A stretch of 64,000 nt of DNA from Dastarcus helophoroides (taxonomy: Eukaryota; Arthropoda; Insecta; Coleoptera; Bothrideridae): assembly GCA_028583605.1 (NCBI GenBank), contig CM053337.1:25716162-25780161 (forward strand), written 5' to 3'. How positions within the stretch are numbered: the first letter of the stretch is position 1; each line of letters opens with the position of its first letter. This document shows, piece after piece, positions 43,880-57,200 of this stretch. The notes under the pieces are model-generated. The model was given only the letters and a program-made list of their open reading frames with translations, had not been told where the DNA came from and did no database searches. The position numbers and the translations under genes are program-made.

Positions 43880-46228
43880 AGAATTTTTCTCAAAATTACG
43901 ACTTGTTTCGACAATTTTTACTTCTTTTGTAAATGTTTACCATTTTTCATATTTCTTTTAATTGGCTGAAAATTTAAACTTTTTTGAAAATTCATACTCA
44001 AAATTTCTACTCGTTTCCAAAAATTTTACTTCTCTAAACATCTTCACTAATTTGCAGATTTTTTTAATATCGACATTATTGAAATTAAAAACTTTTTAAA
44101 AATTCGGGTGTTCTAAAAATTTCGTTCTTTTTATCAAAACTTTAACCTTTTCTAAAAGTTTTCATTTCCTGAAAATTTCTGCTAAGTTCTTCAAAATTTG
44201 GATTTTTTCTCAAAACAGCGATTTTATAAATGGTAAATTTTTTGCAATTACGACTTTTTCCTCATAGTTCCCAATTTGCCTTTGTTTGGTCTATATTTTG
44301 ATTTCAAAACTAATATTTTGCATTTTTCTCAACATTTCAGTTTATAGAATTAGCTTTAATTCCTTTTTAGTAATGTAAAGTTTATTGGTCGCCATTTTGA
44401 TTATTTTTTTTGTTAAAATTGCAAATTTCAGTAATTTAGTTTATTCTAAATTTTAGCTTTAAACTTCACATTGAAACTTTTGATAAGGATTTTCATTTAT
44501 TTTTCGAAATAATTACCTGAAACCCGATTATTTTGCATAGTCTTTTGATTCATTTAGATTCTCCCTCGAAATATCAAACTTCGTTTTAGCCTCTAAATAT
44601 TTATACTTCCTCCTAAAATATTTTGTCTAACTTTTAAACTTTCTATGTTTTTTTATAAATTTTTATTATTACCTATTTTTTTGTATAAATTTTGACTCGG
44701 AGTTTGTAGATTCTCTCTCTGAAGACTTTCTTGTGAAAATCCTAATTTTCAACTCAAAACTCAGAATTAAAATTCAAATTTTCAATAAAAAATAATTGAA
44801 ATTGGTTGAATTTAAGATGTAACTTATAGATTTACTACCAAAATTTCAATGTTATTTACAAAATTTTATTTAAATTGTTGGGCTCTTCTCCTTTATATTT
44901 ACCAATTAGAGACATAATTAGGAAGAAAACAGAGAATTTATCAAAAAAATTTTGAAATGTCAGGATGTAGGTATATTTTAAATGTGAACTTAAAGTATAT
45001 TAAATATCCTTAAACGTCGATACTGAAGTTCAATGTTACGATAAGTTGAAGTAATGAATTTATTCTAGTTCCTTGTTATTTTTTATATTCTACGTGTTTT
45101 AAAAAATTCCAAGTGTGTGAGAAGATGTAAGTGTGTGAAATGGGTATGATGACAGCATTCAAATAGTTTTGAGAGGGCTTAGTACCCCAAGCCCCACCTT
45201 TACTGCGTCTATTTTTATCCTAAATATTGGATAATAAACTGTAAATATATTTTTTTAGCAAACATAATTTTTTCTAAAAAATTAAAATTTATAACCTTAT
45301 AATTTCGACTGTTTTTTAAAAATGTCAATCTTAAGTTATAATGTTTAATACATTTGTTGAAGTTCCACTCACAATGTTCGCGTGAAAATCCAAGATTACC
45401 TACATCATAAAATTTTTAGTTTTTCTTGAAGTTTAAACTAAAGTTTTTGTCATAAAATTTCAGTTCTTTTTTTCAATTATAATTTTTTCCTTTTTTAATT
45501 CAAACCGAAATCTTGTTTTTTCTTCAGCTTTCTACTGAATTTTTTTTAATTAGTTTGACATTTCGAATAAATTTTGTATTTGTGCAGAAATTTTAATCAA
45601 AGTTTCAAAATTTTAATGGTAATCTAGAAATTTCGAGTTCAAACTTATAACTTATTTTTTTGAAATTTCGACTTGAAATGTAAATTTTTTGTCAATTACT
45701 TTTATAAGCAAAACTCAAAATTTCCACTTTAATATCAAACTTTGAATTTACACTAAACAATTAAAGTTTTTCAAAAGTTTTTGGTCAAAATCTGGAATTT
45801 TATTTTCAATTTTCAACATTTTTCGATTCAAAGAAACAAAAAAAATTAACTTAAAATAAAAAATGTATTAGTGTATAATTTGCCACTTTAATATAGAAAT
45901 AATGACTTAATATTTAACCGCTTCAAGTCAATTTCTCCCAAATTTTATTCTAAAAAAATCGAACTTTTAAATTTAAAATAGAAATATTTACTTCTTATTA
46001 GTATTTTGGTTAGAAATGAGACCTCGACATTTTCAAACATTTTTCCTTGATTCAAAATTTTAATTTTAACTTGACATTTTGATTATTTTGCAAAATTACT
46101 TTTTTAATTTCGAAAATTTAATCGTAAAATCCGTTCTTAAACTAAACATTTTTTTTTTAATTTTCTCTTCAAGTATGAAATTTCAACTCCTAATTGATCA
46201 TTTGGAAGTGAGGAAATCTTTATCAAAA
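43880..46228. other. Degenerate AT-rich block without gene
   Basis: Periodic AT-rich except 44.95-45.24 kb, which is ordinary intergenic sequence. Nothing recognised. Confidence 0.55.
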
Positions 46229-46229
46229 C

Positions 46230-46720
46230 AAAGGTATGCAAGTAGAGTACAACCGAGACTACAAATTCATGCAGCCCTTCAGGCGTGTAGGTAGCTGAAC
46301 TACCAACAGTTGAAATACTGCCACCTAGCGAAGCGGCTGCCTTCTAGGAAAAAGTTCCCAGAAGACAAAAATTCTAATTCTTCATGGTAGACCCTTATTG
46401 ACCGGAAATATTATGTTTTTTTCAATTTATTTAACATTTCTTCGGCCCAGTTTGGAAATATTTAAATTTTTATGGTTTGTTGAAAATTTTCTAAACAATT
46501 TTTGAAATGCGACTACGTAATTTGCAAACTGTCATGAAGTGACGTTTTCAATAAATTTAAATATCACGTAGTCACATTTCAAAAATTGTTTAGAAAATTG
46601 TCAACAAACCATAAAAATTTAAATATTTCCAAACTGGGCCGAAGAAATGTTAAATAAATTGAAAAAAACAAAAATTCTAATGTATAGACCAATAGGTTGG
46701 AACATTTATTAGATTCGTAG
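46230..46720 (-). repeat. Family C monomer copy, interrupted by a family B insertion
   Basis: 46232-46378 and 46682-46718 together match the 33.3-kb family C copy in inverse orientation (tgcaagtagagtac, ctaccaacagttgaaa, ctgccacctagcgaagcg, aaaaagttcccagaagac, then gaccaataggttgg). The 5' part is present once only, so this copy is not folded back. It is split by 303 bp that the 33.3-kb copy lacks. Confidence 0.85.
46379..46681 (-). mobile_element. Family B fold-back insertion with 14-bp TSD and empty-site match
   Basis: Tail ttcttcatggtagaccc, ttattgaccggaaatattatg, then arm 46415-46518 and its inverse 46567-46670 (about 104 bp, few mismatches) around a 48-bp loop. ACAAAAATTCTAAT stands at 46365-46378 and again at 46668-46681. 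The 33.3-kb family C copy reads straight through this position (agaagacaaggattctaat on the inverse strand), so it shows the site before insertion. No coding capacity. Confidence 0.93.
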
Positions 46721-46724
46721 CCAA

Positions 46725-47440
46725 GTTAGGTAGCCAAGTTACAAATTATTTTGGTAAATTGTTTTGATCACTTAGATTTGCTGAAAAATGACGTTGTATT
46801 TAAAAGTTGCCCTAAGTTTAAGTAGGTCACAATTCTTGGTAGATTTTGGTGACTGTCATTTTTTGAGATTCGTAAATTATTCAAAAATTGTAATCGCAAT
46901 TGGAAATGGTTGTTTACATAGATTAGTTTTTATTAAATAGTTAAATACTGATCCCATAGCAATACAGTCTCCGTGCCATCTCAGTAAAATTAAATATTAG
47001 TATGTAACAAACGAGTGTTCCCTAAAATTCCACTTTTTCAATTTTTAAGTACAAAATTAATCTCAAATGTTTGGAAATTACAAATTTTTAGCATAAGGTA
47101 AGAGAAAACGGTAGAAATTCGAAAGTTAATATTGGAATTTAAATATTAACGTCAAAGTTTTGAGATTTAGGTCGAAATTAAAAAAAAAATGTTTTTCCAG
47201 ATTTCTAAAAAAAGTAAAAAATATTAAGTTCTTTTCAAGGAAAAGAATTGAGTGCAACTCGAAATTTAAAAAAACATTCTTTTACGATCGAAACTACAGT
47301 AACAGTTTTGAAATAGAGTGTTATAGGCCTTTACACCTCTTAGCACTGCAACCCATTAGGATCTTTTGTGAGGACTCTATTTTTTTTAATGATAAAGGAT
47401 TTACTGATTAAGGAGCTGCTTCTCTTATTTCTTGGGGTGT
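46725..47440. other. Intergenic sequence
   Basis: Starts with a short tandem tagccaagttagg/tagccaagtta, then AT-rich DNA. 47.30-47.44 kb is the untranslated end of the neighbouring LINE. Confidence 0.5.
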
Positions 47441-47445
47441 CAGGG

Positions 47446-48880
47446 TCACCCGTTCAAGAAATTTAAGCCTTTTACAGAACTGAGCCATGCATTCGCATAG
47501 CAGGTGTTCTGTTGTTTCTGTTGCTGCGTTATAGAATCTGCAGTTTTTATCATCCACTTTTCCATCTTCTTAAAGTGATACTTTACGAAGAAGTGTCCTG
47601 TGAATAGTCCCGTTATTATTCTTAGGTCGTTCTTGTTCAGTTTGAGAAGCTGCAAAGACTTCCTTCTTGAGATAGTAATGAACTTTTTTGATTGCCTTAG
47701 GCTTGGCGTTTTCCTCCAGTATGACAGCCTTTGGTTTGACTTCCAAGTATCTATTTCATTTTTTACGTGGCTTTTTGTAAGACCCCAGTATGGTTCTGGG
47801 TCAGAGAGAGGTGTGATTGAGGCCTCTTTTGGGAGTCTATTTGCCTCTTCGTTCCCTTCTAGGTCTTGATGCCCTGAATCCCACATCAAAGTTTTGTTGT
47901 TGTTTGCAGCCAGTTGCTTCAGGAATGATGCATTTCCAGGCCACTTTTGACTCGATTCTGAACGACTTTAAAGTCTTTTATGCAGCCTGGCTGTCCGAAA
48001 CGAAATAAACCTGTCCTTTTGTCCTTTTTGAATGCACTTTTTTGCGCACAGAGTTACTGTAAGCAGTTCTGCTTGGAAAATTATGAGAGTGTTTTTTAGG
48101 GGTTCAGAGAGTCTTAGATTAGGACCAAATATTCCTAGTCCTACTTCTTCTGTTTGTTTTGATCCGTCTGTGTACCTGGTAGATGCATTGTTTGCTTTTA
48201 CTGTGTCTATTTCATGCCTGGCGGTCCGGTTTTGTAGGTATTTGATCTGTTGGTTTGGCCATGGATTTCAGTGGAATTTTTTTTAGAATCTGTACGTGGC
48301 CAACCAAGTCACTCGGTTTCAGTTTGCTTGATTGGAATAGCTTTGAGCCACAAAGCGCTGCCTTCTTTTTTACACAAATGTAACGTAGAGTCAGGCCTAC
48401 CATTGCCTCTATTGCAGCTGTTGGATATGACGGCATAGCTTCGGTTATTCCAATGCAACTTAACCGCTGTAATTTGTGTAGTTTGCCTTGCCCAAAAATT
48501 TGTTCTGTTTTTGGCCACCATACTATTGAGGCCTAGGTGACCTTTACTACCGTTTGGAATATTTAGGATATCATTTTTGGTTTCAGTCCCCATGTCTTTC
48601 CCACAAGTCTATGAGAGGTCCATGCTGCCATTGTGCCTTTTAAAAGAGTTCTTTCCAAATGAGTGTTCCAATTTAGTTTTTGGTCTAGGAAGATCCCTAA
48701 GTACTTAACTTCATTGAAAAATCGTATCTATCTTCCATTGAGAGTGGGAGGTTTAGCTTCCTTCTCCTCGTAAATGGAATAAGAACTGTCTTGTGAAAAT
48801 TAACATTTAAGTTCTTCTGCCTCACAAGAGTTCCTTCTAATGTTGAAACTAACATATCGACTAACATCCCAATATTTTGA
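47446..48880 (-). pseudogene. LINE ORF2 relic: RT thumb plus RNase H domain
   Basis: The minus strand holds the C-terminal half of ORF2 from an R1/I/LOA-type non-LTR retrotransposon. From 48.87 kb down: RRKLNLPL, then EVKYLGIFLDQKLNWNTHLE (RT thumb), WGLKPKMIS, SIVWWPKTEQ, MPSYPTAAIEAMVGLTL, then the RNase H domain starting VYTDGSKQTEEVGLGIFGP (first catalytic Asp kept), FQAELL (Glu kept), and WDSGHQDLEGNEEANRL. In the last motif the usual Asp of GNEEAD is Asn, and the S-D-S-Q-A motif is lost in a frameshift (FRTARLHKRL). Several stops and frame changes. Its last 147 codons (47446-47889) are open and end with a TAG. Dead, 5' truncated. Confidence 0.88.
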
Positions 48881-51005
48881 AAAAAAAAACTAAATCTGGA
48901 ATAAAATTGAACTTTCGACGCACAAAAGGCTGTTAATTTTGGAGGTTATTTGTTTTATTTTAAAATTGACTGATCTTTAAGATTGGAGTCTTATACAGTT
49001 GACACTTAAAGGAAACAATTAACAGCTTTATATTATACAGTAGTAGCTGTTTATTAACGATATATAAATAGACGTTAGTGAGCGAGACCTCGATTATAGA
49101 GGAAGCAGTTTAAATCTAGAGAATTAGGAACTTCAAGAAGGTAATTGTTGGGCCGTTGTGAACGTCTTTAAGAATGGCCGAAACATGTTTTGAACATTTA
49201 CTCAGGTTAATTGAAGCCAGAAAGAGATATCCTAAAATTACATGGAGTATCAAGAGGTACCAACAATTAATAACAGCTTCAAGATTTTTTGTTATTTTTT
49301 GTTTGTTTTTTTGACCAAAGTTTAATATAACCTTTTCATATTGCCGAGTAAACTATTTCTTTATTTGAACAAATGGCGTAAATAGCTGCCTATAAAGGAC
49401 TTGTTAAGAGATGCACAAAGGTAAAATTGTTTTATTATATTTGAATTTTTAAAATTAATTCTACATATTTTGCATATCGACTCATCCAACAAAGACTGAA
49501 GTACCTAATTGTTGGCAGTATTAAGATAATAAGATAATAATAATAAGTGTTGCCACACAAATATAAAATTTACATAGTGTAACAGGTTTTTTAATATGCA
49601 GTAACCCAAAATAGACAAGATCAAAGACTAGATCGTATACAAACATAAAAGATATAAAAACTAGAAATAACAATTTTAATTTACAAATTATGATATTTTT
49701 ATTTTTAATATTACAATTTCAAAATTAAATAAAAATTCTCTTATATCCTAATTTTAAGTTTTCACGCCTGTCGGCAGTCCCCACAACTGCCCATTTTTTC
49801 TTGTCCTGTTATTGTTGGAAATTAATATAATTGCAACGCTATAGATAAACGAGGTTTAAAATAAACTTTTATTTACTTATTATTTTATTTTCTAAAACAG
49901 AAATGCGAGGATTTACCAGTGATTCAGTTGGCGCCCGATATGGTTGCCAAGAGATACGGTCGCGTAGCATTCAATTGAGGGGTTTCAGTAAAATGGAAAG
50001 CAGACTGATAGGCAGCCAAAACATCCACTCCGCGCTCCATAAGATCGAAAGATAAAGCAGGATATTAAATCGGTTCTCCATTTCGATTTAAACGGTGGCA
50101 TTTCTTTTCGCATTGACGTGTGGAAGTTAGAAACGTGATTTTTTATTTACGCGTTCGGTTTCTACAAACACGAATAAGAAAAAAATGCGAAAATTGTTTA
50201 CTTTTCCAAGTAGCTGCCACAAAGCGCCATAGAACGGGCAAAAGTTCCTATCTAGTTTTAGAAACGAGCTTCTAATTAGACGTTAAAGCGTTCGACTACA
50301 AAAGTGTCCTTCAGGGTTAAGTAAAATTCATTTTACATACATTAACGCGTTCGTCATAATTAATAGCTTATATAAGTAGTTATCGTGTTGAATTTTTGAA
50401 ACAATATACTGTGACAACGAAAATGGAAACATTTTTACTACGATTACAGATTGCCACCCACACTAAAAGAATTATTTGTTAAATAATGATTTACAAGAGC
50501 CGGAATTAAAACAAAAGTGAAATAAGGTTTACTTGAAGTACTCTTTTTAGGCATAATTCACTCACAAAGGGTAACTCTAGTATGCCCTTAGATTGCTGCA
50601 CAACTCCTTTTGTCTTATAATTTCGAGTTTATTTTTTGAATTTTTTGAATTCGTACCCAAAATTTGAACAACAAAAACGAAATTTCCATGTTTAAATCAA
50701 AAAGTAATTTTTGCATAGACGTAGACTTTTTTCATGAAAAATTAGAAATTTCCAACAACAAAAATTAAATACACAAAAGATAAAAAAAATGTATGCTTTA
50801 AGTTTCTCTCGAGTTGGACTGTTTTCCAAATTTTAACTTTCCTTTCCTGATTTTCAATTCAAATTTTATACTTTTTTAAGGACATCTCATTTTTTTTCGA
50901 TTTTTCCAATTTTTTGTGATTACGGATAACAGTTTCTAAACTACCGACCGCACCGCACCATACACCAATATGGTACGGTTGCTGTGGACATTGCTAATTT
51001 ATAGT
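48881..51005. other. Intergenic, with a GC-balanced island at 49.90-50.29 kb
   Basis: 49.90-50.29 kb (gattcagttggcgcccgata, gccaagagatacggtcgcg, actccgcgctccataagatcg) is non-repetitive and could be a conserved element. aacaattaacagctt (49015) and aacaattaataacagctt (49261) are near-direct repeats about 245 bp apart and might bound an old insertion. No gene. Confidence 0.4.
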
Positions 51006-51007
51006 CC

Positions 51008-51540
51008 TAATCAGTCACAAATACTCAAGAGATATAAATCTCACTGAGTGATTTGTAACTGACTTTCGATGAGCATTTTTGCTTATTGTTAATTAAAGCA
51101 AGTATTTTTGAAAATTACAATCAGGTTATGTATACAATACATCTAAAGTCACAAAAGTTGCTTGTAGAGAAGTAAATTGCTTGTTTTATGGGATGCATAG
51201 CAATATTCACTAAATACAAGTGTCCTACATGTGGCATACTTCTAGGTGTGTCAAACTTAACAATCAACGTCAATAACGTTCTGGAATGAAAAGTCGAAGG
51301 TGTTAAAGTTGAAAATATATACAACCAACAACCAAACCAATCCATAACACATGAAAGTCATCTCAATACTAGTGACCTTTGTGACTTTAGTTATATGGTG
51401 CATAACCAGATTGCAATTTTCAGAAATAATTGTTTCAATTAGCATATAGAAAAAATGTTCTTCGTGAGATACAGTCAGTTAAAATTTTCAATGGAATTTA
51501 TACATCTCTTGAGTAGTTATATGATTGACAATGGTTGAAA
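51008..51540. repeat. Repeat D element, more complete copy
   Basis: The ends are inverted relative to each other: aatcagtcacaaatactcaagagatataaa at the left and ctcttgagtagttatatgattg at the right. The interior (gcatagcaatattcac, aatacaagtgtcctac, ttgaaaatatatacaacc, tgtttcaattagcatata) is related to 28.9-29.3 kb. About 530 bp, no coding capacity recognised, no clear target duplication. Confidence 0.7.
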
Positions 51541-51544
51541 TTAT

Positions 51545-54008
51545 ATAATACAATTTTTTTTCTGGCTTAAATTCCTTCGAGAACCATTGTTCCGAAATGC
51601 GAAAATTTATTAGAAAAATCGAATTGGACACAGGAATAATCCAGAAAAAAAAATCTAAAGTAAAGCTTTAAAAAGATCCAAATTTATACAGGACATTCCA
51701 ATTTTCAAATATAAATTCAAAACTTGAAAAAAAACACAAAAGTTGAAATACCCAAAAAAGGCACTAAATTGTTTTAGTAAAATAAGTATTACATAAAAAT
51801 CAAAATGCTATAAAAACACAAAATCAAAAAAAAAAACAAATTTTGAAATAAAGTTCTTATGAAATAAAGTTCGAATTTTGGGAAAAATTAAAATGTGGAA
51901 AAAAAATTTAAGGTGGCAGAAAAATTGTGAAAATTTACTCCAGAAATTTTGAATTTAATATTGAAATCCCGATTTTTTTTCCAAGTTATTGGACTTTTCT
52001 GTTTGATTTTTAAATTTTAGATAAAATTTTTAAACCACGAAAAAATATATATCATCAGTTTAAATACACACACACGGAACTTCAAATTTAAGATTTAAAA
52101 TAAACGACAAAATTAACAAAACAAAAGTCCTCAAAACGGCTCTTGATTTATGAGCTTAAAGTTTTTCGCTTGAAATATCAAAACTTGAGAAAGTTGATAT
52201 TTCGGAAATAAAGTAAGCATCCCAAGCATCTGAGCTGATTTTAAAAAATCTCGAATAAATAAGTCTGGAAAATTTTAAATAACTGACGAAATGTCGAGTT
52301 CAACCGAAAAAAATAAAAATAAAATTCAAAATTTGTATAAATGGTCTCGACAATGCAACTCTAAATATTAAATATTGAACTTTTTCCCGAAATTTTTTTT
52401 TTGCAAATCCAAAATTTCTGCAAGGTTCAGATTTTTTAAATGAATATTCTCTATATCTCCTTTGCTGCTTTGGACAATCTATAAGAGATTAACAAAAGAT
52501 GACTGAAATTCTGGACTTGTGGAAGAAGGAACTGGAGAAGGAAAAGCCAATAAAAATGAATGAAATTCCCAATGAAGTTTGTATAAGGATAGAAAGAGAA
52601 AGTTGTAAGTTTAAACCTAAAATACTGAAAATAATAGGATTTCAAAAACAAAAATCCAAAAATTATACAAACAGCATTTCCTTATTTCTAATTTCGCTCA
52701 AAATCTCGCCTTTTTTCTAGAAATAAAAGTACTCATTGACAGTAATCGTAGGTAAAGGTTTTAGAATATAAGATATCCGCTAACTATAGCAAGAAAAAAT
52801 GCAGACTGTCACCACTAATCGATTTTTAGCATAGACTATACGCGTGGATACAATAACAAATCTCCAAGCCGCTTTGCAGTAGATTTTTTTAGCCGACAAC
52901 CCTGCACTGCTCATTCAATTCATAGTTTCGAGACGGGAGAGGCATCTAGAAGGAATAGTAGATATACAATTTGGGATAATATTTAGGCAAAAACGGTACT
53001 GCTAACAATCCTCATGTTTTACTACTTCATTAGAAATATAACCTTAATAACATATTACTTTGTCGTCAACATCAATAAAAAGTTTAGGCTACAATAAAGT
53101 AAAATCGATTCGAAAAAGTTTTTTTGCCTCTATTTTACATGTTAAAAATTGTAAGTTTGACAATAATTATCACGTTTTCGGTACCGACACAAGTCTTTTA
53201 ATTTTGCAAAAGTATAGGTAACACTGTTAGTACCATCTGACAGAATGTTTAAAAAAATCATAGAGAAGCAATTAATCGATAAACTACTTTAAAATAAAAC
53301 ATTTTTAAAAAAAGGTAGAATTTCGAAAACAATACCCATTTCTTGAAAAAACTTCTTTGTATACAAAAACTAGTCGAGTTTTTAAGTTTAAGTTGAGTTC
53401 AAATTCCAAAAAAAAACAATAAAAAATTTTTAATCAAAGAGGAAAAAAAGGAACTCCAAATAAAAAAAAAACAATTTTGTAGAAAAATTTTGTTACATTA
53501 GAATGAAGTAACTCTAAATTTGTAGATAAAAATCAAGAGTTTAGAAAAAGAATCAAATGTTTTAACTATCACCTTTAAAAAATAGATTAGATTTTTGAAA
53601 AATGACCTAGAAATGCATGCAAGCAAAATATCTCCACAATTTCTAATTTTCTGTCGATTCATGTTTAATAGAGAGATTTTTGCGTTAGCTTTATTAAGTA
53701 TTAAACTTCCTTCTGGATATTTCGAATTTTGAACTTAAAATTAGCTAAAAATCTAAATTTCGAGGTTAGAACCAACATAAAGAAACTGAAAATTCAAGAA
53801 AAAATCTCTATAGCTTGCTAGGAAGTCCATAATGTTGCCATTAAAGCCGAATGTTGGCCTTAAGAACGAAATATTTGACTGTTTTCTTAAAGTTTGAATT
53901 TTAACTTTAAAATTTACTGAAATTTTAAAGCTGTATAACGTTTTTCAAATGAATGTATTTCTTTAAAATTTTGGATTATTTTGAAATTTTTTCTTTGAAA
54001 AATACACA
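51545..54008. other. AT-rich block without gene
   Basis: Periodic AT-rich to 52.7 kb and again from 53.3 kb. 52.74-53.27 kb is ordinary, non-periodic intergenic DNA. The frame at 52499-52720 (MTEILDLWKKELEKEKPI) is charged but unrecognised, and I do not call a gene. Confidence 0.5.
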
Positions 54009-54010
54009 AT

Positions 54011-54123
54011 CTTTTTTATTTCTCTGAAGATGCTAGTTTGGCTATCAAAACGCGTCAGAGCAACCTTTGTTGTGTTTTTTAATCTTTCTTGATTTCAGGA
54101 GACAAGATTTGTATTTCAATTTC
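54011..54123 (+). repeat. Family A monomer copy, tail missing, possible 8-bp TSD
   Basis: Begins at tctctgaagatgctag, the same 5' boundary as in the other unfolded copies, then tttggctatcaaaacgcg and caggagacaagatttg, and stops after tatttcaatttc before the tail. TACACAAT is on both sides (54003-54010 and 54124-54131). Confidence 0.8.
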
Positions 54124-54235
54124 TACACAATTTATATTTGTTTTTTTTTGCCTAAAATTACGATTTCAAACTCAAATGTTTTTATAAATAATGAGGTTTT
54201 AATTAAGAAATCTCCTGCAATTAGTCAGGTAACAG

Positions 54236-54284
54236 CATGGGCGTAAGCAGGATTTCGATCGGGAAGGAGGGGGGGGGGGCAACA
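54236..54284 (+). repeat. G-rich repeat fragment with G11 run
   Basis: catgggcgtaagcaggat then ttcgatcgggaagga and an 11-G run. Same layout as the fragment at 14.87 kb (minus). Likely the end of a dispersed repeat common in insects. Confidence 0.6.
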
Positions 54285-54289
54285 ATCAT

Positions 54290-57200
54290 TTTGAAAAATT
54301 GATGACAATTCACATAATTTCAGCTGAATATATGTATACTTTCATTTAAGTACATAAACTTGGCAATTGAATCTTCATATTAAAGTCGAAATTTCAAAAA
54401 AAGGTGAAACTTAGGAAACGTAAGAAATTTAAATTTAAAATTAAAACATTTTGGAAAATGTCGGAATTTCTATAAGTCGAATTTTTTAAAGGTTTGGAAA
54501 CAATCTTACAATTTTCAAAATATGTCAAATTTAAAGAAAAATTTTACACTTTACAGAAATATTCTCTACCATTTTGAGTTTATTTAAATGTTGAGAATTT
54601 CGAAATTGACAAAAAATTTTTTCTTGAAATATTCTAAAAATGTCGTTCTTAAAGGTTATAGCTTTTTATTAAAATTTTCATTCTATTTGGAAAAGTAAAC
54701 GAATTTTGAAAGAAATCAAAATTCCGAGAAAAAGTTCTATGTTAAAAGGAATTTTTCAAAAATGTACACCATCGAATTTTGAGCTAAAATTTTTTTTATG
54801 TAAATTTTGACTTAATATCTGAATTTTCGGAAAGAAGTTGAATTTTCAAGAACCTTTTTTTGTAAATTTTTCAAAAATATTTTCTCAACAAACTTACTTT
54901 TTTACTAACATTCTAATCTATTTTAGAAAAAATAAACGAATTTTGAGAAAGTTTAAATTTCCAGAACAAGCCAGTTTTGCAGAAAAAGTTGAAATTCTGA
55001 AGTAAGCAAATTAGGAGATATACATTGAAATTTCTACAAAGGTCAATTTAAAAGGGCCAAATTTTTAGAAAAGGACGAATATTAAGAAAAATTGCATCAT
55101 TTCGAAAAAAATGACGATTTTTGAAATAAATGTCCAGAAGGCAGAATTTTGAGACTTTTGAGAAAAAAACTAATTAAAAAAAAGATAATTCTAAGAGAAA
55201 ATTTTAGAATTTTGAGAAAGACACGAATCTTGGGAAAATAGGTATTAAATATTGAATTTTGCGATAAAAATCCAAATTTCTTGAAAAACTTTTAAAAAAA
55301 TCAGAATTTGTATAAAATCGAATCTTAAAATATTCAAATTTTCAGAAAAAAACCAAACTAAAGAAAATTAAAAGAATTTAGAAAAAAGCAACATTTCGAG
55401 AAAAATTTCCAAACTGGCAAAAAATCCCAAATTTTTCAGGAAACGATAAGTTTAAAGAACAATAAGTCGAATTTTGCTAATAAAGTGTAAATAAAAAAAG
55501 ACGAGTTTAGAAAAAAAAATAGTTGAAAAGTTTCGACGAAAAAAACGTCCTAACAAAAAATTTGATATTTCGCACAGAAAGTCAAATTCTGGCAACGAAC
55601 GTTGTTTTTAAAAATTTTGAGAAATTCCGAAAAAAAATTGAAATTTCCGGAAACAGATTTTGAGGTAAAGTAGAAATATTAAAAGAATGTTGAGAAAAAA
55701 ATTGAAGACATCAAAAACAAAAAAGCAAGAGATCGAAATTTCAAGTAAATTACCAAAAAAAGCGAAAATTCCCAGAAACCAAAATTTGTTGGAATTTCGA
55801 AAGAAGATTGAACTTTGAGAAAAAGTCGTAATTTCAAGAAAAAAGTAAAAATTTCCTGACTGATTGTTTCTGTTTTCTCTTGACGACTTGAATCAGAAGA
55901 CAAGCACCCCATTATCCCCCACCGTGGCGTCAGAAAATGTTCAATATTGAGATTAACGTCTAAATTTTAAGAAATCAGTCAAAATTTTCAGACAGTGGAA
56001 TTTAAAAAACAGTTGTTATTTCCAAAAAACTTTTCTTAGAATTTTTGTCTCTTTATAAAAGTTCAAATTTCCAATAATTAATATCCTCATAGATATTTTT
56101 CTCAAAACGGTTAGTTCTCTATCAGATGATTAAGAAACGTTGAGAAAAGATTTTAAAAAGTCGAAATTTATAGTGAGAATTTAAGAAAAAGTACAACTTT
56201 TCAGTCGAATTTCGAGAAACGGTAAATTACTGGAAAAAGGCGACAAATTTTTAAGATAAAAATTAGAAGTTTTGAGAAAGTCTGATTTTGTTAAAAGATT
56301 GAAATTTTAGGAACAAATTGAAATTTTAACAGTAAAAGGTAAATTTGGATATGACTAGGGAATTCGATCTCGATTCTTATTTCTAATCCCGGGATTTCGA
56401 GACTACATTTACTTAGTCCCAGGATTCCGGGATTATTTCGGTATTGAAGGGTACAAATAAAAAAAAAACAGCTTTTCAACCAACAAATCAAAACAATCAA
56501 CGTAATCAAAATTTAGGTAAAAACAACGTATTTTACCGCAAAAACGCAGATATAATTAATCAGACTTAAGAAGTACACTAATCAGGCTTAAAATCACTGC
56601 ATCGTTATGTTGAAGTTATTCTTTTTCAAGAATCAATAAGAGCTCTTTAAACTTAGGGGCCATCCTTTCATTCATGATTTTTTGAGGCCCACCTCGTCCT
56701 TGCAACAAGTGGTCAAATTTGTAACATTAAAATTGGTGAAAAAAAACCTGAAATTTTTTGAAAAGTTGTCAATTTTTTTTGAAATGTTTCCAGTTTCTTC
56801 TCAAATCTTCCACTCCAATATCTAAAATTAAAACCGAAAAATTTCCACATTTCCAGATTTTGAATAAAATGCAAATTTGTAAAAGAGTGCAAGAATCAGA
56901 ATTGGCATTGTTTTTAGAAATATCAAAACTCTTTACCAATTTACAGCTTTGAAAGTAAATCTGAATAAAAAAAAAATCGTAAACTTGGAATTTCCAAATT
57001 TTCAAAATAGTAGAATTTTTTGAAAGACTAAATATTCAAGCAAAACCAAAATTACAAGAAATTTAAAAGCTTTAAAAATGCTCAACATTTTGAAAAGTTA
57101 AAATTTTAGACAAAAATTTTGGAAAAAAAATCAAAATTTGAAAAATGCGAAATTTAAAAATCAAAATTATTAAAAAAACCAAGCACAATATGAAAAGGGG

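Noticed and set aside
49013..49280. Near-direct repeats aacaattaacagctt / aacaattaataacagctt as a possible target duplication
   Set aside because: They differ by a 3-base insertion, and the sequence between shows no element features.
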